8,393 nucleotides of DNA from Pseudomonadota bacterium (GTDB lineage: Bacteria; Myxococcota; Myxococcia; Myxococcales; Myxococcaceae). Both the position numbers and the translations under genes were made by a program. The notes below the pieces were generated by a model. That model was not told where the DNA came from. It saw nothing but the letters and a program-made list of their open reading frames with translations, and did no database searches. This document shows, in pieces, positions 1-8,393 of the stretch (the first letter of the stretch is position 1; each line of letters opens with the position of its first letter). The stretch lies in assembly GCA_023424585.1 (NCBI GenBank), contig JAFADT010000739.1, forward strand, positions 1 to 8,393, read 5' to 3'.

Positions 1-3020
<3,020 letters not shown>

Positions 3021-3106
3021 GTCGACGCGCCGCCCCCGACAAGGGGGGAGATTTCAGGTCCGCCCGGGGAAACGCAGGCGGCTCAAACAAGGGCGGCGCG
3101 TGTCTC

Positions 3107-3135
3107 ATTAAGAGACCGTGACGCAGTGCGAGCAA
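3107..3135 (-). promoter_or_regulatory. Candidate sigma70-type promoter for the NRPS gene
   Basis: On the minus strand TTGCTC (3135-3130) is followed 17 bases later by CTTAAT (3112-3107), giving a -35/-10 pair with 3/6 and 4/6 consensus matches. Transcription would start near 3100 and leave a leader of about 80 bases before the NRPS ATG. The -10 sits inside the palindrome GTCTC-N5-GAGAC, and the -35 overlaps the palindrome CAAAATTTTG. The AT-rich patch stands out against GC-rich surroundings. The box scores are modest, so this is a candidate only. Confidence 0.35.
3120..3131 (-). promoter_or_regulatory. 12-base element shared with the ACE-like gene upstream region (copy 1)
   Basis: Read towards the NRPS gene this is TCGCACTGCGTC. 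It is identical to positions 3886-3897 read towards the ACE-like gene. Here 99 bases separate it from the NRPS ATG, and it lies between the candidate -35 and -10 boxes. A T-run lies just upstream. Confidence 0.35.
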
Positions 3136-3163
3136 AATTTTGGCGAAACGAGACACGCTGGCG

Positions 3164-3178
3164 GCGCGGAGTCCGCGC
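3164..3178 (-). other. Short GC hairpin between lipoprotein stop and NRPS
   Basis: GCGCGG (3164-3169), loop AGT, then CCGCGC (3173-3178) is a perfect 6-bp stem about 34 bases past the DUF3105 gene stop on the minus strand. There is no T-tract directly after it, so it is not a convincing intrinsic terminator, although it might stabilise the 3' end. Confidence 0.25.
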
Positions 3179-3211
3179 ATGTATGCCATTTATTCCGTGA
3201 TCGCAGTTGTT

Positions 3212-3754
3212 TCATGGAGGGCAGCTCAAGCCCGGTTCGTTGGCATCCACGTCCTGCAACGCGAGCAGACAGCTCAAGGCCTCGGGATCCACGGAGTCCA
3301 TCAGGTACGTGCGGCGCCACAGCAGCGCGGCGAAGCGCTTGGGCAGCTGCGGGTCCGGAGCGACGAGCGCGCGGCGCACGCCGTTGCTGCCCGCCGCGGC
3401 CTGGCCCATCGCGGCCTCCAGCTTCGCGACGTCGTCGGGGCAGCCCTCGGGGCAGTTGTAGAGGAACACGGCGTGGCCGTGCTCCAGGTTGTGGATCCAC
3501 GAGCAGCGCGGCTGCTCCGTGGTGTAGCTGCGGCACGACAGCCACGTGGGGCAGTGCATGCCGGAGTTGGGCGGGTTCTCTCCGTTGCCGCACGCCGTGC
3601 TGCCGCACGAGCTCACGTGACTGGACGATGACGTGTCCGACAGCGGGAAGGAGTACTGCGCACACGCTTCGCCACCGGGGTTGGGCGGAGCCTCGTTCGT
3701 CGAACCACAGGCGAGGCACAGCGAGAAGAGGAGGGCGGGGAGGGCGCGACGCAT
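3212..3754 (-). CDS. DUF3105-type Cys-rich lipoprotein
   Basis: 180-residue exported protein of unknown function. The N-terminus is a short basic stretch, a hydrophobic core and then LCLACGS, with Cys16 as the likely lipidated residue (Cys at -3 is unusual for a lipobox). The mature part has the hallmarks I associate with DUF3105: PPNSGMH at 61-67 and HNLEHGHAVFLYNC at 88-101. Their His residues (His67, His88, His92, His94) could bind metal, but this is not established. Ten cysteines follow the lipid-anchor Cys (31, 50, 55, 68, 74, 84, 101, 105, 162, 178), an even number suggesting disulfides in an exported protein. I chose the ATG at 3754 because it gives a compact Met-Arg-Arg signal start; an in-frame TTG at 3772 would add six residues. 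The gene lies 191 bases upstream of the NRPS in the same direction and is divergent from the ACE-like gene. A role in the NRPS pathway is not indicated. Confidence 0.8.
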   Translation of the reverse strand: MRRALPALLFSLCLACGSTNEAPPNPGGEACAQYSFPLSDTSSSSHVSSCGSTACGNGENPPNSGMHCPTWLSCRSYTTEQPRCSWIHNLEHGHAVFLYNCPEGCPDDVAKLEAAMGQAAAGSNGVRRALVAPDPQLPKRFAALLWRRTYLMDSVDPEALSCLLALQDVDANEPGLSCPP

Positions 3755-3801
3755 CCGCTCGTCATATCGCAACGGCCCCGTGGCGCTCAGCGTCTCGGGT
3801 C

Positions 3802-3822
3802 GGAGCGACGCCGCGTCGCTCC
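3802..3822. repeat. Perfect 9-bp inverted repeat in the divergent intergenic region
   Basis: GGAGCGACG (3802-3810), loop CCG, CGTCGCTCC (3814-3822). A further GTCGCTC copy is at 3831-3837, so the half-site occurs three times in 36 bases. The repeat lies 47 bases before the DUF3105 lipoprotein ATG and about 170 bases before the ACE-like start. No T-tract follows on either strand, which argues against a terminator. It may be an operator or a leader hairpin of the minus-strand lipoprotein mRNA. Confidence 0.4.
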
Positions 3823-3885
3823 ATGTCCCGGTCGCTCAACCCGTGGACCCCCAGGGCACAGGCCGTGGTGGTGGCGGTGCTGTTT

Positions 3886-3897
3886 TCGCACTGCGTC
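3886..3897 (+). promoter_or_regulatory. 12-base element shared with the NRPS upstream region (copy 2)
   Basis: TCGCACTGCGTC, with 98 bases between it and the ATG at 3996, in the same orientation relative to the downstream gene as the copy before the NRPS. A TTTT run directly overlaps its 5' edge. No matching -10 box is recognisable downstream, so it is a candidate protein-binding site rather than a proven promoter part. Confidence 0.35.
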
Positions 3898-3995
3898 GGG
3901 AGGCGGGCGCGCGGTGTTCACCCCGAGCGCAGGGCACGCGGGCCTGGTGACTTCGCGGGTGCGAGGGCAGGGCACTTCCCATAGTGTCCGCGTCC

Positions 3996-5831
3996 ATGAC
4001 CCGCACTCCCCCGTCCTTCATTCGCGCGGCACTGGCCGCCCTGTCGCTCGCGGCGCCGGCCGCCAGCGCGCAGTCGACGCCTGCTCCGGCCGCGAAGGCC
4101 ACGCCCGCGGAGGCGAAGCAGTTCGTCGACAAGCTCAACGCGGACCTGAAGCAGCTCTGGACCCGCCAGGCCACCGCCGAGTGGATCAAGAGCACGTACA
4201 TCACCGACGACACCGAGCGGAACGCCGCCTCCGTCAACGAAGAGGTGATGGCCTACGTCAACAGCGCCATCAAGGACTCGCGCCGCTTCGACGGGCTGAA
4301 GCTGGACGCGGACACCGCGCGCATGCTGCACCTGCTGCGCGTGTCCCAGACGCTGCCCGCCCCGTCCAACCCCACGCAGCGCGCGGCGCTGGCCGCCACC
4401 GCCGCGAAGCTGGAGGGCCTCTACGGCAAGGGCAAGTACTGCGGCAAGGACGGCAAGGGGAAGTGCCGCGACCTGGAGGAGCTGTCCGACGTGATGGCGG
4501 AGAGCCGCAACGCGGATGAGCTGCTGGACGCCTGGACGGGCTGGCACGCGATCAGCCGCCCTATGCGCCCGCTCTACACGCAGCTGGTGGACCTCTCCAA
4601 CGCGGGCGCCAAGGACATCGGCTTCAACGACCTGGGCACGCTGTGGCGGTCGGCCTACGACATGCCTCCGGAGGCGTTCGAGAAGGACGCGCAGCGGCTC
4701 TGGGCCCAGGTCAAGCCCATGTACGACGAGCTGCACTGCTATGTGCGCGGCCGGCTCGCGAAGCAGTACGGCGCGGCCGTCGTGCCCGCCGGCAAGCCCA
4801 TCCCCGCGCACCTGCTGGGCAACATGTGGGCGCAGGAGTGGAACAACATCTATCCGCTGGTGGAGCCGTTCCCCGGTCAGGCCAGCCTGGACGTGGACAG
4901 CGCCCTGGTGAAGCAGGGCTATGACGCGCAGAAGATGGTCAAGCTGGGCGAGAAGTTCTTCACCTCGCTGGGCCTCAAGTCGCTGCCCGAGTCCTTCTGG
5001 GAGCGCTCGCAGTTCACCAAGCCCCGCGACCGGGACGTCGTCTGCCACGCGTCCGCCTGGGACGTGACCTACGACAACGACCTGCGCATCAAGATGTGCA
5101 TCAAGCCCACCGAGGAGGACCTGGTCACCATCCACCACGAGCTGGGCCACGACTACTACTACACGTACTACTACAAGCTCCCCGTCCTCTATCAGGCCGG
5201 CGCCAACGACGGCTTCCACGAGGCCATTGGCGACGCGCTCACGCTCTCCATCACCCCGGCCTACCTCCAGCAGCTGGGCCTGCTGGGCGCGGTGGAGAAG
5301 AACGAGAAGAACGTCATCAACCTCCAGCTGAAGGACGCGCTGGAGAAGGTGGCCTTCCTGCCCTTCGGCCTGCTGGTGGATCAGTGGCGCTGGGACGTGT
5401 TCAGCGGGAAGGTGAAGCCGGCGGACTACAACAAGAGCTGGTGGGCGCTGCGCACGAAGTACCAGGGCATCGCCCCGCCGGTGGCCCGCACGGAGCAGGA
5501 CTTCGACGCGGGCGCCAAGTACCACGTGCCGGCGAACGTGCCGTACACGCGCTACTTCCTCGCGCGGATCCTCCAGTTCCAGTTCCACAAGGCGCTGTGT
5601 GAGGCCGCCGGCATCAAGGGCCCCCTCAACGAGTGCTCCATCTACGGCAACAAGGCCGCCGGCCAGCGCCTGCAGGCCATGCTGGAGCTGGGCGCCAGCA
5701 AGCCGTGGCCGGACGCGCTGGCCGCCATGACGGGCAGCCGCCAGATGGATGCCACCCCCATGCTGGAGTACTTCGCCCCGCTGCGCCGCTGGCTCCAGGC
5801 GCAGAACAAGGGTCAGAAGTGTGGCTGGTGA
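3996..5831 (+). CDS. Angiotensin-converting enzyme-like peptidyl-dipeptidase, M2 family
   Basis: 611-residue exported zinc peptidase expected to release C-terminal dipeptides from oligopeptides in the periplasm or outside the cell. Signal peptide 1-25 with cleavage after ASA; a short Ala/Pro linker follows. The zinc site is HELGH at 381-385 with third ligand Glu409 in EAIGD, the ACE spacing. Other landmarks match ACE from memory: CHASAW with His351/Ala352, Lys508, His510, Tyr517, the putative chloride ligand Arg519 and catalytic Tyr520. Cys pairs 149/157, 350/368 and 535/547 match the three disulfides of the ACE domain, consistent with export. The length fits a single catalytic domain; no C-terminal membrane anchor is seen. 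The start is uncertain: the ATG at 3996 lacks a good Shine-Dalgarno, while the GTG at 3984 has AGGG about 11 bases upstream and would add four residues. cspA follows after 121 bases. Confidence 0.95.
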   Translation: MTRTPPSFIRAALAALSLAAPAASAQSTPAPAAKATPAEAKQFVDKLNADLKQLWTRQATAEWIKSTYITDDTERNAASVNEEVMAYVNSAIKDSRRFDGLKLDADTARMLHLLRVSQTLPAPSNPTQRAALAATAAKLEGLYGKGKYCGKDGKGKCRDLEELSDVMAESRNADELLDAWTGWHAISRPMRPLYTQLVDLSNAGAKDIGFNDLGTLWRSAYDMPPEAFEKDAQRLWAQVKPMYDELHCYVRGRLAKQYGAAVVPAGKPIPAHLLGNMWAQEWNNIYPLVEPFPGQASLDVDSALVKQGYDAQKMVKLGEKFFTSLGLKSLPESFWERSQFTKPRDRDVVCHASAWDVTYDNDLRIKMCIKPTEEDLVTIHHELGHDYYYTYYYKLPVLYQAGANDGFHEAIGDALTLSITPAYLQQLGLLGAVEKNEKNVINLQLKDALEKVAFLPFGLLVDQWRWDVFSGKVKPADYNKSWWALRTKYQGIAPPVARTEQDFDAGAKYHVPANVPYTRYFLARILQFQFHKALCEAAGIKGPLNECSIYGNKAAGQRLQAMLELGASKPWPDALAAMTGSRQMDATPMLEYFAPLRRWLQAQNKGQKCGW

Positions 5832-5952
5832 CGCATCCAGGGAGTGGACTTCCGCACGGACGGGCGCTTAGGCTGGTTCCCGTCTTGTAGGGTCGAACTC
5901 TGTAGGACCGGACGGCGACTCTTCCTGTCCGCGATGAAAGAAGAACAAGGCA
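5832..5952 (+). promoter_or_regulatory. cspA upstream region and probable leader
   Basis: 121 bases that should hold the cspA promoter. Visible structure: a direct repeat TGTAGG at 5886-5891 and 5901-5906 (15-base spacing), and a stem-loop with arms at 5909-5915 and 5924-5931 carrying one bulged T. The purine-rich stretch AAAGAAGAACAAGG before the ATG probably serves as ribosome binding site. No promoter boxes are convincing, and no T-tracted terminator for the upstream peptidase gene is seen. Confidence 0.35.
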
Positions 5953-6156
5953 ATGGCAACTGGAACCGTGAAGTGGTTCAACGACGCGAAGGGCTTCGGC
6001 TTCATCACCCAGGACGGCGGTGGCGAGGACGTGTTCTGCCACCACACCGCCATCAACATGGACGGCTTCCGCACGCTGGCCGAGGGCCAGAAGGTGGAGT
6101 TCGAAGTCACCAAGGGCCCCAAGGGCCTGCAGGCGCAGAACGTTCGCGCGGTCTGA
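5953..6156 (+). CDS. cspA: Cold-shock domain protein, CspA family
   Basis: 67-residue single cold-shock domain, the usual CspA length. These proteins bind single-stranded RNA and DNA in the cytoplasm and act as RNA chaperones or translation/antitermination factors; family members can be cold-induced or constitutive. It begins [18 protein letters not shown], with the RNP1 motif KGFGFI at 13-18. RNP2 reads VFCHHTAI at 27-34, where many homologues have VFVHFSAI, so one stacking aromatic is His31. The C-terminus [10 protein letters not shown] is typical. The gene stands alone on the plus strand and ends 25 bases before an intrinsic terminator, so it is probably a short monocistronic message. The family assignment is secure; which cspA paralogue it is cannot be told from the window. 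Confidence 0.96.
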   Translation: MATGTVKWFNDAKGFGFITQDGGGEDVFCHHTAINMDGFRTLAEGQKVEFEVTKGPKGLQAQNVRAV

Positions 6157-6181
6157 GCCTGACCGTTTCCTGATTCACCCA

Positions 6182-6223
6182 AGAAGGTCCGACTCTCTCC
6201 CGGGTCGGGCCTTCTGTCTTTTC
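6182..6223 (+). terminator. Rho-independent terminator after cspA
   Basis: A 12-bp stem, AGAAGGTCCGAC (6182-6193) with GTCGGGCCTTCT (6204-6215), contains one G-U wobble and a 10-base loop, and is followed by the T-rich tract TCTTTT (6217-6222). It ends immediately before the ribosome binding site of the next gene. Confidence 0.85.
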
Positions 6224-6224
6224 C

Positions 6225-6228
6225 GGAG
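6225..6228 (+). promoter_or_regulatory. Ribosome binding site of the HELGH lipoprotein gene
   Basis: GGAG, five bases before the ATG at 6234. It supports this start and lies directly downstream of the terminator T-tract. Confidence 0.6.
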
Positions 6229-6233
6229 CCCGC

Positions 6234-8318
6234 ATGTCCCCCTCCCGCCTGCGCTTCCTCCCCCTCGTGGCCGCCCTGGGGTGTGCCACGACCTCTCCGT
6301 CCACGGCCCCCGCGCCGACGGCCGCCGCGTCCGCGCCGTCCGCGCCCGTGACGAAGGAGTCCCTGGCCGCGCTCAAGCAGGCGCTGGTGAAGCAGCACGG
6401 GGAGGCGGAGCGCGCGCGCATCGCGCGGGGCGTGGAGCAGGTGGCCGCGCTGTGGCGCCCGGAGGACGGGGACCTGGCGGCCTTCGCCCGCGAGCAGTTC
6501 CTGCCCACGGGCCCCCAACTGGACGCGACGTTCACGCGCTTCGAGGGCCTGTTCGAGCAGTTCGACGGCCACATGAACGAGCTGGGGCGGGAGCTCCAGT
6601 GGTTCACGGACCTGGACCTGGGGCCGCTGCTGCCGGTGGAGCCGCTGCTCGCGGCGTATGACCCGTCCGCCAACGTCACCTCGGACCTGTTCCAGGCGAA
6701 GCCGGGCTTCGTCGTCCTGCTCAACTTCCCGCTCACCACCCTGTCCGAGCGTGTGAAGGAGGGCCCGTCCTGGACGCGGCGCCAGTGGGCGGAGGCGAAG
6801 CTCGCGTCGCGCTTCAACCGGCGCGTGCCCGCGGCGGTGGAGCAGAAGGTGTCGCAGGCCATCGCGGACGCGAACCTCTACATCGCCGAGTACAACATCT
6901 GGATGCACCACCTGGTGGACGCGAAGGGCGAGCGGCTCTTCCCCCAGGGGCTGCGGCTCATCAGCCACTGGAACCTGCGCGACGAGCTGAAGGCGGACTA
7001 CGCGGATCCGCGGGGGCTGGCGAAGCAGCGGATGATCGTCCAGGTGATGGAGCGCATCGTCACGCAGACCCTTCCCGCCGCCGTCATCGACAACCCGCGC
7101 GTGGACTGGGACCCCTTCACCAACAAGGTCACCGTGGCGCCGCCGGAGACGGTGGAGGCGAACGCGCCCCGGCGCGCAGCGAAGGCGGACGCCGCGCCGG
7201 AGCCGGACACGCGCTACGCGCGGCTGCTCGCCACGTTCCAGGCGTCGCGGAAGGTGGACCCGTACTCGCCGGTGGCGCCCACGCGCATCGCCCGCGCCTT
7301 CGAGCTGGATCGCGGCCTGCCGGAGGAGCGCGTGCGCGCGCTGCTCACCCAGCTCCTGGAGTCCCCGCTGGTGCCGCGCGTGGCGAAGCTGATGGAGACG
7401 CGCCTGGGCCGCCCGCTGGAGCCGCAGGACCTGTGGTACCCCGGCTTCCGCCCGGGCTCGAAGGTGCCGGAGGCGCAGCTGGACGCGCTGACGCGCAAGC
7501 GCTACCCCACGGCGGAGGCCTTCGCGCGCGACATCCCCCGCATCCTCCAGGGCATGGGCTTCACACGGGAGAAGGCGGACGTGCTCGCGTCGTACATCCG
7601 TGTGGACGCGTCCCGGGGCGCAGGCCACGCCCAGCAGGCGCTGCGCCGCGGCGACTTCCCCCGCCTGCGCACGCGCGTGGAGCAGGGGGGCATGGACTAC
7701 AAGGGCTACAACATCGCGGTGCACGAGCTGGGGCACAACGTGGAGCAGGTCTTCAGCCTGTACCAGGTGGACCACACGCTCCTGTCCGGTGTCCCCAACA
7801 ACGCCTTCACGGAGGCCCTGGCCTTCGTCTTCCAGGCGCGCGACCTGGAGCTGCTGGGCCTGGGGCAGCCGGACGCGGCCAGCGAGCGCGAGCGCGTGCT
7901 CAACGACTTCTGGCAGGCGTGGGAGATCGCCGGCGTGGCGCTGGTGGACATGGCCACGTGGCACTGGATGTACGAACACCCGGACGCCACGCCCGCCCAG
8001 CTGCGCGAGGCGGTGGCCGGCGTGTCGCGCGACGTGTGGAACCGCTACTACGTGCCGGTGCTGGGGCGGAAGGACAGCCCGCTGTTGGGCATCTACAGCC
8101 ACATGATCAGCTACCCGCTGTACCTGCCGGACTACCCGCTCGGGCACCTCATCGCGTTCCAGATTGAAGAGCACCTGAAGCAGCACGGCCCGCTGGGCGC
8201 GGAGTTCGAGCGCATGGCCACCTTCGGCTCCGTCACGCCGGACGAATGGATGCGCCACGCCACCGGCGCCCCCGTGAGCGCCGACGCATTGTTGCGCGCC
8301 ACCGAAGCGGCACTGTGA
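6234..8318 (+). CDS. Putative zinc metallopeptidase lipoprotein (HELGH gluzincin, family unassigned)
   Basis: 694-residue envelope protein. The signal ends in AALGC with Cys17 as probable lipid anchor, followed by an Ala/Pro/Ser/Thr linker to about residue 40. The rest is a long, mostly helical-looking domain. The zinc site is HELGH at 497-501 (His497, Glu498, His501), and Glu527 in TEALAF lies 26 residues after the last His, fitting a gluzincin third ligand as in M2/M3 peptidases. A C-terminal block YPLYLPDYPLGHL (627-639) offers Tyr and His residues where M2/M3 enzymes place substrate- and transition-state-binding residues; that equivalence is inferred. I do not recognise the M3 or M32 signatures fully, so the family stays open. 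Expected role: oligopeptide cleavage in the periplasm or at the cell surface. It follows cspA across a terminator and may be co-transcribed with the gene starting at 8361. Confidence 0.7.
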   Translation: MSPSRLRFLPLVAALGCATTSPSTAPAPTAAASAPSAPVTKESLAALKQALVKQHGEAERARIARGVEQVAALWRPEDGDLAAFAREQFLPTGPQLDATFTRFEGLFEQFDGHMNELGRELQWFTDLDLGPLLPVEPLLAAYDPSANVTSDLFQAKPGFVVLLNFPLTTLSERVKEGPSWTRRQWAEAKLASRFNRRVPAAVEQKVSQAIADANLYIAEYNIWMHHLVDAKGERLFPQGLRLISHWNLRDELKADYADPRGLAKQRMIVQVMERIVTQTLPAAVIDNPRVDWDPFTNKVTVAPPETVEANAPRRAAKADAAPEPDTRYARLLATFQASRKVDPYSPVAPTRIARAFELDRGLPEERVRALLTQLLESPLVPRVAKLMETRLGRPLEPQDLWYPGFRPGSKVPEAQLDALTRKRYPTAEAFARDIPRILQGMGFTREKADVLASYIRVDASRGAGHAQQALRRGDFPRLRTRVEQGGMDYKGYNIAVHELGHNVEQVFSLYQVDHTLLSGVPNNAFTEALAFVFQARDLELLGLGQPDAASERERVLNDFWQAWEIAGVALVDMATWHWMYEHPDATPAQLREAVAGVSRDVWNRYYVPVLGRKDSPLLGIYSHMISYPLYLPDYPLGHLIAFQIEEHLKQHGPLGAEFERMATFGSVTPDEWMRHATGAPVSADALLRATEAAL

Positions 8319-8360
8319 TAGTTCGGGCATTCCCCACTTCGCTTCCCTGGAGGACTGACC

Positions 8361-8393
8361 TTGAATTTCTTCTCTCGCGTGCTGGTGCTGGGC
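8361..8393 (+). CDS. Start of an unidentified gene, truncated by window edge
   Basis: GGAGG at 8349-8353 lies seven bases before a TTG codon, from which the frame reads MNFFSRVLVLG to the window end. The polar-then-hydrophobic start could begin a signal peptide or membrane segment. Only 42 bases separate it from the preceding lipoprotein gene, which suggests an operon. Eleven residues are too few to assign a function. Confidence 0.55.
   Translation, partial: MNFFSRVLVLG

Larger units (their letters stand above)
3098..3158. promoter_or_regulatory. Nested palindromes upstream of the NRPS gene (candidate operator)
   Basis: Three related half-sites occur here: GCGTGTCTC at 3098-3106, GAGAC at 3112-3116 and GAGACACGC at 3150-3158. 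The first and third form a perfect 9-bp inverted repeat with 43 bases between the arms. The first and second form GTCTC-ATTAA-GAGAC (3102-3116), centred on the candidate -10 box. Between them lies the perfect 10-bp palindrome CAAAATTTTG (3133-3142). Repeated half-sites overlapping a promoter are typical of a transcription-factor binding region, but no specific regulator can be named. Confidence 0.4.
3755..3995. other. Divergent intergenic region between lipoprotein and ACE-like genes
   Basis: 241 bases that must carry the start signals for both the minus-strand DUF3105 gene and the plus-strand peptidase. They hold the 9-bp hairpin at 3802-3822 and the shared 12-mer at 3886-3897. No sigma70 or sigma54 promoter pair is convincing by eye, and I see no credible small gene here. 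Confidence 0.5.

Noticed and set aside
3164..3178. Hairpin as terminator of the DUF3105 gene
   Set aside because: Only 6 bp of stem and no following T-tract on the minus strand.
3755..3772. TTG start at 3772 for the DUF3105 lipoprotein
   Set aside because: It would put acidic residues ahead of the signal peptide; the ATG at 3754 gives a normal lipoprotein N-terminus. It is not fully excluded.
3918..5588. 556-codon minus-strand frame opposite the ACE-like gene
   Set aside because: Low-complexity Val/Leu/Arg/Gly/His composition and no motif; the opposite strand carries a complete M2 peptidase.
5874..5889. Sigma54-like pair TGG...TTGT with correct spacing upstream of cspA
   Set aside because: The invariant GC of the -12 element is GT here and the -24 element matches only partly.
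5868..8330. 820-codon minus-strand frame spanning cspA and the HELGH lipoprotein
   Set aside because: It covers two genes and a terminator on the other strand and has shadow-type composition.

Overview
The window is GC-rich DNA with strong G/C preference at third codon positions, exported lipoproteins with Ala/Pro/Ser linkers and a myxobacterial-looking CspA. I read it as chromosomal sequence from a Myxococcota species (Myxococcus/Corallococcus-like). This placement is inference from sequence style, not a database match.

Layout. (1) Positions 1-3020, minus strand: the N-terminal 1006 codons of a non-ribosomal peptide synthetase (NRPS), with domain order adenylation, carrier protein, condensation. 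It starts directly with an A domain, so it looks like a loading/initiation module, and it runs off the left edge. (2) Positions 3021-3211: a 191-base regulatory interval with a candidate promoter overlapped by nested palindromes. (3) Positions 3212-3754, minus: a small Cys-rich DUF3105-type lipoprotein. (4) Positions 3755-3995: a divergent intergenic region with a perfect 9-bp hairpin and a 12-base element shared with the NRPS upstream region. (5) Positions 3996-5831, plus: a complete angiotensin-converting-enzyme (ACE)-like M2 zinc dipeptidyl carboxypeptidase with a signal peptide. (6) Positions 5953-6156, plus: a CspA-type cold-shock protein, followed by a clear intrinsic terminator. (7) Positions 6234-8318, plus: a 694-residue lipoprotein with a HELGH zinc site that I cannot place in a named peptidase family. 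(8) From 8361, plus: the first codons of another gene with a good ribosome binding site and a TTG start.

How the genes may relate. The NRPS is probably the first gene of a secondary-metabolite locus extending left of the window. The right half is a peptidase/cold-shock neighbourhood in which two exported gluzincin-type metallopeptidases flank cspA. I see no mobile element, CRISPR array, tRNA or rRNA. No obviously new multi-gene system is present. The most interesting signals are in the two intergenic regions (a shared 12-mer at nearly equal distances from two start codons, plus stacked palindromes) and in the unassigned HELGH lipoprotein.
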